The position numbers were made by a program, and so were the translations under genes. Below, one piece after another: positions 1-7,223 of a stretch of 64,000 bases of DNA. Numbering within the stretch: position 1 is the first letter of the stretch; every line of letters begins with the position of its first letter. Source of the DNA: Bacillota bacterium (GTDB lineage Bacteria > Bacillota > Clostridia > Lachnospirales > Bianqueaceae); NCBI GenBank assembly GCA_017441925.1, contig JAFRUE010000014.1, forward strand, positions 105,396 to 169,395, in the 5' to 3' direction. Under the pieces are notes generated by a model. It was not told the origin of the DNA, made no database searches, and saw only the letters and a list, made by a program, of their open reading frames with translations.

Positions 1-585
1 CGCGTCAAAAACACCTCTCGCGATCTGCCAGGCTGCGCCGTTCGCTACGTCCAGACCTACCTTGACGTCCTTGAAGGAATACGTCGCCATGGAGATCAGA
101 TGGCCGATGTAACGGTTGCGTCCGGAGACATAGTCCACGGTTTTGCCTATCTCGTCGCGCTCCGCCAGCGGCACCTCGGTCTTGCCGTCGATATAATCCT
201 CGATCTCCAGCAGGACCTCTTCCTCCATCTTCTCGCCATTGCCGTTGATGACCTTGATTCCGTTGTCATAATACGGGTTGTGAGAAGCGGAGATCATGAT
301 ACCGCAGTCAAAATCATCCACACGGGCGATATACGCCACCGAAGGCGTGGTCGTTACGTGCATGATGTACGCGTCCGCACCAGAAGCTGTCAGGCCCGCG
401 CACAACGCGTATTCAAACATATACGAAGAACGGCGGGTATCCTTGCCGATAACGACCTTGGCTTTCTTATTCATACGCTTGCCGTAGTACCAGCCGAGGA
501 AACGACCGATCTTAATGGCATGCTCGTAGGTCAGATCCTTATTGGCCTCGCCGCGGAAGCCGTCTGTTCCGAAATATTTACCCAT
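1..585 (-). CDS. glmM: Phosphoglucosamine mutase, N-terminal part (runs off the window)
   Basis: GlmM converts glucosamine-6-P to glucosamine-1-P, the step toward UDP-GlcNAc, in the cytoplasm. The visible 195 codons begin MGKYFGTDGFRGEAN, the typical start of the family, and contain the active-site phosphoserine motif SASHNPYYDNG at about residue 100. The ATG at 585-583 follows a GGAG site formed by the last codons of the upstream gene, with only 3 nt between the genes, so the two are almost certainly cotranscribed. It is the third gene after nagB and the hexapeptide acyltransferase. The C-terminal substrate-binding domains lie outside the window. A phosphomannomutase of the same superfamily is the alternative, but the N-terminus and context favour GlmM. 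Confidence 0.9.
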   Translation of the reverse strand, partial: MGKYFGTDGFRGEANKDLTYEHAIKIGRFLGWYYGKRMNKKAKVVIGKDTRRSSYMFEYALCAGLTASGADAYIMHVTTTPSVAYIARVDDFDCGIMISASHNPYYDNGIKVINGNGEKMEEEVLLEIEDYIDGKTEVPLAERDEIGKTVDYVSGRNRYIGHLISMATYSFKDVKVGLDVANGAAWQIARGVFDA

Positions 586-588
586 GAG

Positions 589-1251
589 TTATTCTCCTCT
601 CTTCTGGATCACGTCGCCGCTGTTCTTCCAGATGCTGTTCTCCGGAACAACGCCGCGCACACAGCTCGTCGGATAGACGTTGGAATGCCGGCCGATCACC
701 GTGCCGGGATTCAGCACGCTGTTGCAGCCCACCTCTACATAATCGCCGACCATCGCGCCGAACTTCTTGAGACCGGTCGCGATCTGCTCCGTCCCGTTGT
801 GGACAACGACCAGCTTCTTGTCGCTCTTGACGTTGGAAGTAATGGAACCCGCGCCCATATGGCTGTAATAGCCGAGGATGGAGTCTCCGACATAGTTGTA
901 ATGCGGGGTCTGCACATGGTCAAACAGGATCACGTTCTTCAGCTCACAGGAGTTGCCGACCACACAGTCCGCTCCGACCAGCGCCGAACCGCGGACAAAA
1001 GCGCAGTGGCGCACTTCGGTGCGGGCTCCGATGATGCAGGGCTCGCCCAGATAGGCCGACGGGAAAACTTTCGCCGTCTTGTGGATCCAGACATGGGGGG
1101 ACACTTCTGTATAGTCCTCTCCCAGTGTGGGGCCCAGCTTCAGGATCAGCTCCTTGATGCCGGCGAGAGCTTCCCAGGGATAGGTGAACTGTCCCAGATA
1201 CTCCCCTGCCAGCGTATGCTCCAGATCATAGAGGTCTTTGATGGTATACAT
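589..1251 (-). CDS. Left-handed beta-helix acetyltransferase, GlmU C-terminal-like
   Basis: A 220-residue protein with an N-terminal helical segment (about 1-50) followed by hexapeptide repeats (IIGARTEVR, ALVGADCVVG and similar) of a left-handed beta helix. The stretch PHYNYVGDSILG followed by GAGSITSNV matches the acetyltransferase half of GlmU, including the position of its catalytic His. The uridylyltransferase half of GlmU is missing. The best guess is glucosamine-1-P N-acetyltransferase; such proteins are often annotated as UDP-GlcNAc pyrophosphorylase-like. It starts at an ATG overlapping the nagB stop by one base (TAATG) and ends 3 nt before glmM, which places it between GlcN6P formation and the mutase. 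The uridylyltransferase would have to be encoded elsewhere. The fold is clear and the substrate is inferred. Confidence 0.75.
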   Translation of the reverse strand: MYTIKDLYDLEHTLAGEYLGQFTYPWEALAGIKELILKLGPTLGEDYTEVSPHVWIHKTAKVFPSAYLGEPCIIGARTEVRHCAFVRGSALVGADCVVGNSCELKNVILFDHVQTPHYNYVGDSILGYYSHMGAGSITSNVKSDKKLVVVHNGTEQIATGLKKFGAMVGDYVEVGCNSVLNPGTVIGRHSNVYPTSCVRGVVPENSIWKNSGDVIQKRGE

Positions 1252-2054
1252 TACAGGCGCTCCTTCTTCTCGATGTCGAGGAAGTACTTGTAGGTATCGA
1301 CAGTCAGCTCACCGCAGGCCGCCTCATCGCAGGCAATGATCGCGCCGTTATGCATCTGCAGCGAAGAGCAGGTCCACTTCTGGCTCACGCCGCCCTCGAC
1401 CGTCGCAGCCAGCGCCCGCGCCTTGTTGTGGCCATTGATCAGGATCATGACTTCCTTGGAATCCATGACGGTACCAACGCCGACAGAAAGAGCCTGCGCT
1501 GGTACAGCTTCCGGATCATTGCCGAAGAAACGGCTGTTAACGATACGGGTGTCGGTGGTCAGATTGCGGACTCCGGTACGGGAGGTCAGTGAGGTATAGG
1601 GTTCGTTGAAGGCGATGTGACCATCCACACCGATGCCGCCCATGAACAGGTCAATACCGCCGTAAGAAGCGATCTTCTCCTCATAACGGGCGCACTCACC
1701 CTCCGGATCATCGGTCATGCCGTTGAGGATGTTGATATTCTCCGGCTTCATGTCGACCAGATGGTTGAAGAAATTGTCATGCATGAAATACCAGTAGCTC
1801 TGGTCATGCTCGTGGGGCAGCCCCAGATACTCGTCCATGTTGAAGGAAACAACATTGGCAAAGCTCAGCTCACCGGCCTGATTCATGCGCGCCAGCTCCT
1901 TGTAGACACCGATCGGGCTCGATCCGGTGGGAAGGCCCAGGATAAAGGGACGATCCGCCTCCGGTCCCGCATTGTGCGCCTTGATCTTACCGGCAATATA
2001 ATTTGCAGCCCATTTGCACATATTGTCATAGTTTTCCTGAATAACAACTCTCAT
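1251..2054 (-). CDS. nagB: Glucosamine-6-phosphate deaminase/isomerase
   Basis: NagB interconverts GlcN6P and fructose-6-P plus ammonia. The 267 residues align along the whole hexameric E. coli-type family: [12 protein letters not shown] near residue 42, the [10 protein letters not shown] motif near 70 with the catalytic Asp, and [14 protein letters not shown] near 140 with the Asp-His-Glu relay. The ATG at 2054 has a strong GAGGAGG site. It is first in an operon with the acetyltransferase and glmM, both UDP-GlcNAc biosynthesis functions. Its leader carries a glmS-type ribozyme and there is no nagA beside it. Together these suggest that the enzyme runs in the synthetic direction here; that is inference, since the sequence itself cannot show reaction direction. 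Confidence 0.95.
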   Translation of the reverse strand: MRVVIQENYDNMCKWAANYIAGKIKAHNAGPEADRPFILGLPTGSSPIGVYKELARMNQAGELSFANVVSFNMDEYLGLPHEHDQSYWYFMHDNFFNHLVDMKPENINILNGMTDDPEGECARYEEKIASYGGIDLFMGGIGVDGHIAFNEPYTSLTSRTGVRNLTTDTRIVNSRFFGNDPEAVPAQALSVGVGTVMDSKEVMILINGHNKARALAATVEGGVSQKWTCSSLQMHNGAIIACDEAACGELTVDTYKYFLDIEKKERL

Positions 2055-2189
2055 TTTATAGATCCTCCTCTTGATGTCATAATAAGATCGGCTTCGAGTC
2101 CGGGGCCGACCAGATAAGCCCAGCTAAAGCCAGTTAAACTGTCCCTTATCGAAGCTTGTGATGAAGCCGCGCTCTATCGCGGTTCTCGA

Positions 2190-2330
2190 TTAGGTCAAAG
2201 AGGAGTTCTGTTACAGTTTTGATTCTGCTTTTTGTCTCTCTTCTGACGACTCCTAAAGCCGTGGCAGCATCCGCCGAGTCTTCCGACAACTGCCATCCCT
2301 CGTCACCCTGTTACGGGCCTGGCGCTAACA
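2190..2330 (-). ncRNA. glmS-type self-cleaving ribozyme/riboswitch in the nagB leader
   Basis: Read on the minus strand, the leader contains the conserved core in order: A|GCGCC (predicted cleavage between 2326 and 2325), a short P1 (GCCC/GGGT), GACGAGG, a P2.1 arm GGCAG paired with CTGCC, CTCGGCGGATG before the second arm, a P3 hairpin CGGCT-TTAGG-AGTCG, and a P4 closed by TCAGAAGAG with CTCTTTGA (one bulge). These elements and their spacing match the Bacillus and Thermoanaerobacter glmS ribozymes as I remember them. Known members bind GlcN6P as a cofactor and cleave the mRNA. The gene 3' of it is nagB, not glmS. I identified it by eye; a covariance-model search would be decisive. Confidence 0.82.
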
Positions 2331-2441
2331 GCTCTTCCTGTTTAACTCTGCCTCCTTGCGAGAACGGGCTGTTTTACTGAGATGATGTCCTGCACAAAAC
2401 AGGAGCCCATATGGTGTGTAATAAAAACATAAACAATATAA

Positions 2442-2470
2442 ATTATACTATGATAATAAAGAAAATGCAA
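2442..2470 (-). promoter_or_regulatory. Sigma-A promoter of the nagB operon
   Basis: TTGCAT (2470-2465), a 17-nt spacer and a perfect TATAAT (2447-2442) on the minus strand. Transcription would start near 2435, about 110 nt upstream of the predicted ribozyme cleavage site and 380 nt before the nagB start. Confidence 0.7.
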
Positions 2471-2651
2471 CTTGTATTTGCAATATCTATTACCGATACA
2501 ACAGCTTGCATAATAGATAAAGACTATTACAAATAAGATTTCAGAAGATATTTACTGATACCGCCCCAAATATGCATGTGTGGTTGACAAATGGTCTTTT
2601 TTATGATAAAAAGTATTATGGTTGTATAAGATATGTTTATTTTTACGCATT
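2471..2651. other. AT-rich intergenic stretch between the nagB promoter and the MITE
   Basis: No gene is seen. A plus-strand TTGACA lies at 2584-2589 and could be part of the original promoter for the MBOAT gene, now separated from it by the MITE, but no good -10 sits at the proper distance. Confidence 0.4.
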
Positions 2652-2658
2652 CGCAGAT

Positions 2659-2954
2659 TGATTATTCCGGAGTGTTTTGAGCCACCTGTCCGGAATTTGA
2701 GAGCCACCATTCCGGGGCTTTAGAGCCACCCGCCAGCAGTTTATTCCACGGTGCTCTTGACATGAGCCTCCATCGCTCATGATTCTCTGGCAAAGCGGCA
2801 AACAGGCGCTTTGGAGCCATTTGCCAAGGCAATAAGCCTATCATGAGCTACTCATGTAAAGAGCCTTTCGCGGCATAAAGCTGCTGGCTCTCAAAGTCCG
2901 GAACTGTGGCTCCGTTCATACCGGACAGGTGGCTCTTCAGCGTCGTAATAATCA
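2659..2954. mobile_element. 296-bp IS21-type MITE with 7-bp target duplication
   Basis: The ends are imperfect inverted repeats of about 50 bp. Both begin TGATTATT, and both contain GAGCCACCTGTCCGG followed by a second copy of a TCCGG/GAGCCAC motif, like the multiple transposase-binding repeats of IS21-family termini. The element is flanked by the direct repeat CGCAGAT (2652-2658 and 2955-2961). It has no transposase and no convincing ORF, so it is non-autonomous. The motif TGGCTC...TCCGGA also occurs inside the right end of the intact IS21 at 8681-11314, so a related IstAB could have moved it. It sits between the nagB promoter and the O-acetylation genes. Confidence 0.8.
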
Positions 2955-3025
2955 CGCAGATCTCAAGTATATTGCATATTACGTAAAAATTACTATTGTT
3001 CAATATGGAGTAAAATAGTGAAACC

Positions 3026-4522
3026 ATGGCATTTACAACACAAACTTTCATTTTCATCTTTTTCCCACAGAGCATTGCTTTATACTATGTCTGCTATCTT
3101 TTGCAATCAAAGAGTATCTTTGCTCCTTTATTCAAAAAGTACCGAATATGTGATCTGCTGATTATTGGAATCAGTGCATATTTCTATTTATGGGCATGCT
3201 TTGATGACATCTTTCGCTTTGTGTCCTATATTCTCCTAATCTGGGTATTAGGCAAAATTATCGAATCGATTCATCTAAAGCATTATTCATTTATTATAGA
3301 AAGAAGAGATGAACCTAATTCAAAGAAACACGTTCCCCTCTCTCTCTTTATCTTGTTTTTCTCCTTAGCTCTTATAGTTTTCATACTGCTTCATTTTAAG
3401 TATACTGCGCTTCTTCTAAGAGTATGGAACTATCTTTTTAAAGACACTATTACAGCAAAGTCGTACTTAGCTCCCTTAGGAATTTCCTTCATCACATTTT
3501 CATCCATTTCCTATCTGGTAGATATTTATAAAGAGAGGGCCAAAGCGGGAAGTCTTATTGACTGTACCTTATATCTTCTTTTCTTTCCAAAAGTCGTATC
3601 TGGTCCAATTGTGTTATGGCGAGACTTTGCAAATCAGATCGAAGATAGAAAGGTAAGTCTTGACTTAAGCATTACTGGCGCAAATAGAATCATGATCGGT
3701 TTTGCCAAAAAGCTGATCCTAGCAGATACTTTTGGGGCCTGTATAGCATCTGCAACCGGTTCCATAGATATAGCTACTTCCTGGGGCATTGCTTTATTGT
3801 ATATGCTTCAGATATATTATGATTTTTCCGGTTATTCTGATATAGCTATTGGGCTTTCAAACATGCTAGGCTTCTCTTTCTCTGAGAATTTTAACTTTCC
3901 CTACTTGTCATTGTCCATTACAGAGTTTTGGCGGCGCTGGCATATCTCTTTGGGGAAATGGTTCCGTGAATATATCTATTTCCCACTAGGAGGCAATCGA
4001 AGGGGAAAGGTTAGAACGCTCCTGAATGTTGGAATTGTATTTCTATTAACAGGGTTATGGCATGGAGCTGGATGGACATACATGTTATGGGGTATTATCA
4101 ATGGGCTTTGTAATATACTCGAAAAACTAGTATTTGATAAATCCTGGTATAAAAGAACGCCTAACTGTATTAAATGGTTTGTAACCATGTTCATTACATA
4201 TTTTTGTTGGGAGTTGTTCCGTTTCAACAGCATAACATCTTGTATACAATGGCTAAAAGTTATGTTTGGTATAATAAAGCACTCTGATATTCCATATTCT
4301 TGGATGTATTATTTTGACACACGCATGGTTATCCTCACGATTATCGCAATAGTGAGTGCTACTCTATTCGGTTTGCCAAAAGTTCAGCAATTCTTTCAAA
4401 CCATCATTCGAAAGCCTTATGGATATGCTATCCAGCAAGTATTGTTTATTGTTCTGTTTATCATTGCATGTCTCTTTATGGTAAACTCCACCTATAGTCC
4501 ATTCATTTATTTCCAGTACTAA
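3026..4522 (+). CDS. MBOAT-family membrane O-acyltransferase (AlgI/DltB/PatA-like)
   Basis: A 498-residue multi-pass protein of the membrane-bound O-acyltransferase family, expected to pass acetyl groups across the membrane to a periplasm-facing partner. FFPKVVSGPI near residue 190, WRRWHISLGKWFREYIYFPLGG near 300 and LTGLWHGAGWTYMLWG near 345 are AlgI hallmarks; the His of LWHGAGW is the invariant catalytic one. About 12 hydrophobic segments are visible. It is followed 15 nt later by an AlgJ/AlgX-like gene, the usual partner. Both genes are on the plus strand, opposite to the exopolysaccharide operon 6 kb away, and are AT-rich like it, so they probably O-acetylate that polymer. The ribosome site before the ATG is weak (GGAG about 14 nt away). 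The MITE ends 71 nt upstream. Confidence 0.9.
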   Translation: MAFTTQTFIFIFFPQSIALYYVCYLLQSKSIFAPLFKKYRICDLLIIGISAYFYLWACFDDIFRFVSYILLIWVLGKIIESIHLKHYSFIIERRDEPNSKKHVPLSLFILFFSLALIVFILLHFKYTALLLRVWNYLFKDTITAKSYLAPLGISFITFSSISYLVDIYKERAKAGSLIDCTLYLLFFPKVVSGPIVLWRDFANQIEDRKVSLDLSITGANRIMIGFAKKLILADTFGACIASATGSIDIATSWGIALLYMLQIYYDFSGYSDIAIGLSNMLGFSFSENFNFPYLSLSITEFWRRWHISLGKWFREYIYFPLGGNRRGKVRTLLNVGIVFLLTGLWHGAGWTYMLWGIINGLCNILEKLVFDKSWYKRTPNCIKWFVTMFITYFCWELFRFNSITSCIQWLKVMFGIIKHSDIPYSWMYYFDTRMVILTIIAIVSATLFGLPKVQQFFQTIIRKPYGYAIQQVLFIVLFIIACLFMVNSTYSPFIYFQY

Positions 4523-4537
4523 CAAGGAGAATCTAAT

Positions 4538-5962
4538 ATGAAAGCGATCAAAATCATCTCACTGATATTGTTTGCAGTCATCGTAACTGTTCCTCTTTGT
4601 TTCTTCAATACTCAATCAAATGCAGCATCAGAAATAGATAATCGTATGCTAACAGAGAATCCCTTTACACTTGAAGGAGATCTGACCGATAATCTCCAGA
4701 ATTATGTAAACGATCGAATTGGTTTCAGGGACGAGATGATCACAGCTTATACCATTCTAAACGATCGAGTGTTTCATAAGATGGTACACCCCAGCTATAC
4801 TTATGGCAAAAACGGATATGTATTCGGTGCAGGTATTACAACAAAAAACACCTTCAGCGATTATCATATCGCATTTGCTGATATGATAGCTCAAATTCAA
4901 GAATACTGTAATGACCGCGGAGTGCCTTTTCTGTTTGTTTTCAATCCCGCTAAACCCGCCGTGTACCAAGATAAAATTGCAAACGGAATCAATTACAATC
5001 GAGAATGGGTCGATCTCTTATTCAAAGAATTGGATAAACGCAGTATCTATTATTTAGATAATACTGAATCTCTAGCTCAATTAAGAAAAGAAGGTATCGA
5101 AGGTTTTAATACAATGTATGACGCAAACCATTGGAATGATCTTGGAGCATTCTATGGAACACGCTCAATGCTAGATCGCTTAAGTAAAGTGTGTGATAGT
5201 GTTCACATTAATTCTTTAGATGAATTTAATGTCTCAGAGATATTACAAACATCTTTGTTGGTCTCAAAATTTCCCATCCATGAATACGTTCCCAAACTTG
5301 ATCTGAAGATCTCTGCAAAGAGGCTTCGCGACAACTATTATTCCGAAATCAAGCTAAATGAATCCTATAAAACTTTTGGCTACTTTATAAACAATTCCGA
5401 AGAGGTCAAAGATACCCCCAAAGCACTTGTTTTTCAAGGAAGCTATATGAACAGTTATGGAGCTAAGTACCTTATTAACGCATTTAAGGAATACATATAT
5501 GTCCATGACTACCAGAATGTACTTGATTTTGCTTATTATTATAATATTTTCCAGCCCGATTGCGTTATCTTTGAAGTAGCTGAATATACTTTTTTAGATA
5601 AGTATTTTAGTCTCAAAGGAATGCAAGAATTTAAGCTAAATCCGGTTTTATCTACTTTTGAGGAAGTCATGAATACTGTTCCCGTAGATTACAGTAACAG
5701 TATTTCTATTGAAGAAGGAGAATCTCTAACCAAGATCATCTGGCATACAGATCAAACTTATCCATATGTTTGGCTTGAACTAGATTCTATTTATGATATG
5801 CAAAAAAATGATGAGGGCTATGAGACAACTATTGAAACCACACAATATGAGGAGTCAAATAGTTCAATCATAATCCATGTATATCGTGACGATGAATTGT
5901 ATCCATATAAGACGGTACCGTACAGAAAATCGTATTCAATACAATTGACAAAGTCTAAATAA
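4538..5962 (+). CDS. AlgJ/AlgX-like SGNH-type polysaccharide O-acetyltransferase partner
   Basis: 474 residues with an N-terminal membrane anchor or signal (IKIISLILFAVIVTVPLCFF) and an extracytoplasmic domain. A segment near residue 60 (LQNYVNDRIGFRDEMI) is typical of AlgJ/AlgX/DltD-like proteins. YDANHWNDLGAFYG near 193-206 carries the Asp-x-x-His pair of the SGNH-like active site. GSYMNSYGAKYL near 305 would supply the Ser nucleophile region. It follows the MBOAT gene by 15 nt with an AAGGAG site. In known systems MBOAT and AlgJ/X partners together O-acetylate an exported polysaccharide. The target here is presumably the nearby exopolysaccharide; that link is positional only. Confidence 0.8.
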   Translation: MKAIKIISLILFAVIVTVPLCFFNTQSNAASEIDNRMLTENPFTLEGDLTDNLQNYVNDRIGFRDEMITAYTILNDRVFHKMVHPSYTYGKNGYVFGAGITTKNTFSDYHIAFADMIAQIQEYCNDRGVPFLFVFNPAKPAVYQDKIANGINYNREWVDLLFKELDKRSIYYLDNTESLAQLRKEGIEGFNTMYDANHWNDLGAFYGTRSMLDRLSKVCDSVHINSLDEFNVSEILQTSLLVSKFPIHEYVPKLDLKISAKRLRDNYYSEIKLNESYKTFGYFINNSEEVKDTPKALVFQGSYMNSYGAKYLINAFKEYIYVHDYQNVLDFAYYYNIFQPDCVIFEVAEYTFLDKYFSLKGMQEFKLNPVLSTFEEVMNTVPVDYSNSISIEEGESLTKIIWHTDQTYPYVWLELDSIYDMQKNDEGYETTIETTQYEESNSSIIIHVYRDDELYPYKTVPYRKSYSIQLTKSK

Positions 5963-5985
5963 TCGATAATCCTAATTCTTCACAT

Positions 5986-6029
5986 TGGTTATTCCAAGTC
6001 TTCAGGTGGCTCCACCACAGGAATAATCA
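5986..6029. repeat. 44-bp micro-element or hairpin with IS21-like ends
   Basis: TGGTTATTCC (5986-5995) and GGAATAATCA (6020-6029) are near-perfect inverted repeats and resemble the ends of the MITE at 2659. Inside is the hairpin GTGG-CTCCA-CCAC. ACAT lies directly outside both ends (5982-5985, 6030-6033). It may be a deletion relic of an IS21-type element, or a hairpin that ends transcription of the O-acetylation genes, though no T-run follows. Confidence 0.45.
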
Positions 6030-6045
6030 ACATAAAAACGATATC

Positions 6046-6114
6046 TGCAAATATTATTCCGACTAAATTTGGTTCTTATCTCCCGACACTATGTGGTTAT
6101 TTGCTCCCGACCCG
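6046..6114. repeat. Remnant IS end with 24-bp tandem repeats
   Basis: Two imperfect 24-bp direct repeats, 6059-6082 and 6083-6106, each begin CCGAC and contain GGTT, followed by a partial third copy. Multiple direct repeats of this size are typical of IS21-family termini. The remnant abuts the point where similarity of the IS256-type transposase fragment stops (about 6120), so it probably truncated that gene. The outer border is uncertain. Confidence 0.4.
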
Positions 6115-6366
6115 AACAATATCTTTGACGATAGCACTCAATGGTGGCGGTTTCAAAGGGAATCCCTTTGAGCTTGGGCACATGAAATATAACATCACCA
6201 GATATGGTAATGATACAATCGTAGTGATCAAAACGATATCCTTGCCGATTGCTGGAACGCTCATTTCTTTGGGCATTGACCAGTTCATCCACTTCATGGT
6301 TAAGCAACTCGTTTAAGGTCTCTTCGACAGAATTCCTTTCAAGATCTTTGAGTTCACCCATTATGG
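6089..6366 (-). pseudogene. IS256-family (mutator-type) transposase fragment, internal part
   Basis: On the minus strand from the IS21 border at 6366 the frame reads MGELKDLERNSVEETLNELL, then RQGYR and VPKLKGIPFETA, the N-terminal part of IS256-family transposases. These are normally about 400 residues; here recognisable similarity ends near codon 100, at the 24-bp-repeat remnant. The first 13 codons lie on the far side of the nested IS elements (11612-11651). Joining the two pieces after removing one copy of the TTATGG target duplication restores the frame exactly (EVAI-MGELKD). It is a double casualty, interrupted near its start and truncated at its 3' side. Confidence 0.85.
6361..6366. 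repeat. Target-site duplication of the outer IS21 (left copy)
   Basis: TTATGG here and at 11612-11617 flank the outer IS21 exactly. On the minus strand the site falls in codons GCC-ATA of the IS256-type transposase. Confidence 0.85.
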
Positions 6367-6476
6367 TGAATATTCCGTCTTGAAAGTACCGGGATATCGC
6401 GCCAGCGGTACCATTGATCCGCGACAATGATACCGCTGATCCGCGACTGGATACCGAAAGTATCCATCATTCAACA

Positions 6477-7223
6477 TTAATCCGATTTACGTGTTAACAG
6501 AGCACGCATATTTACTCTCCCCAAATCGACAGTGTCAGCATTATGAACAATACGATCCATGATCGCGTCTGCCATTACGCCGCCTCCCAGACGGGGATGC
6601 CATTCCGCCTGTTTGTACTGAGTACAGAAAACAGTCGGATGAAGATCGTAACGAACTTCGAAAATCTCCAGAAGATATTTCACCTCTACTTCCGATGGGA
6701 TCTCTACCAGCCACTCATCGACAATCAGCAGATGATAGCTACTGTACCGCTTGATAAGTTTGCTGATCCCGGATCCGGTGTGTGTGGCGAGATTAAACTC
6801 CTCTAAAAGCATCGGCAGCCGGATATAGCGAGCCTTGTGCAGCCTCCTGCAGGCTTCTTTGGCAATGGCACAGGCCAGAAAAGTTTTACCTGCGCCGGCG
6901 TAGCCATTGATGATGATATTTCGAGCATCCATGAAGTAAGATTCAGAAGATAGAGCAAGCATGCGGTTTTTACTGAGGCCGCGCGGTTCAAGGATGAGAG
7001 TGTTGATATCGGCAGTCGGATACCTAAGTTTTGCTCCCTTTATCAGACGTTTGGCTCGATTGCTGTTGGTTCGATGATACAATTCATCAAGGACCAGAGA
7101 GAGGCGGTCATCGAAAGACATCTGAGCATAGACATCCGGACGCCCATCCTGGTCATCTAAAATGTCAATCAATTCATTCAACTTGAGTTCGCGTATCTTA
7201 CGACGTGATTCTTCATTAAGCAT
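6477..7223 (-). CDS. istB: IstB-like ATPase of the outer IS21
   Basis: IstB is the AAA+ helper ATPase of IS21-family transposition. The 248 residues show Walker A INGYAGAGKTFLAC near residue 105 and Walker B LLIVDEWL near 160, plus the family's C-terminal ADAIMDRI segment. The ATG at 7223 follows GGAGGTGAT and overlaps the istA stop by 8 nt, the same arrangement as in the inner IS21. The frame is intact, but its istA partner is broken. Confidence 0.92.
   Translation of the reverse strand: MLNEESRRKIRELKLNELIDILDDQDGRPDVYAQMSFDDRLSLVLDELYHRTNSNRAKRLIKGAKLRYPTADINTLILEPRGLSKNRMLALSSESYFMDARNIIINGYAGAGKTFLACAIAKEACRRLHKARYIRLPMLLEEFNLATHTGSGISKLIKRYSSYHLLIVDEWLVEIPSEVEVKYLLEIFEVRYDLHPTVFCTQYKQAEWHPRLGGGVMADAIMDRIVHNADTVDLGRVNMRALLTRKSD

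Noticed and set aside
100..1293. 397-codon plus-strand open frame
   Set aside because: Antisense to glmM and the hexapeptide acetyltransferase, both of which have clear motifs.
2659..6029. A single large IS21-type transposon carrying the O-acetylation genes as cargo
   Set aside because: Both borders have TGATTATTCC-like ends, but no target duplication links 2652-2658 with the flank after 6029. The 7-bp duplication instead pairs 2652-2658 with 2955-2961, showing a short separate element.
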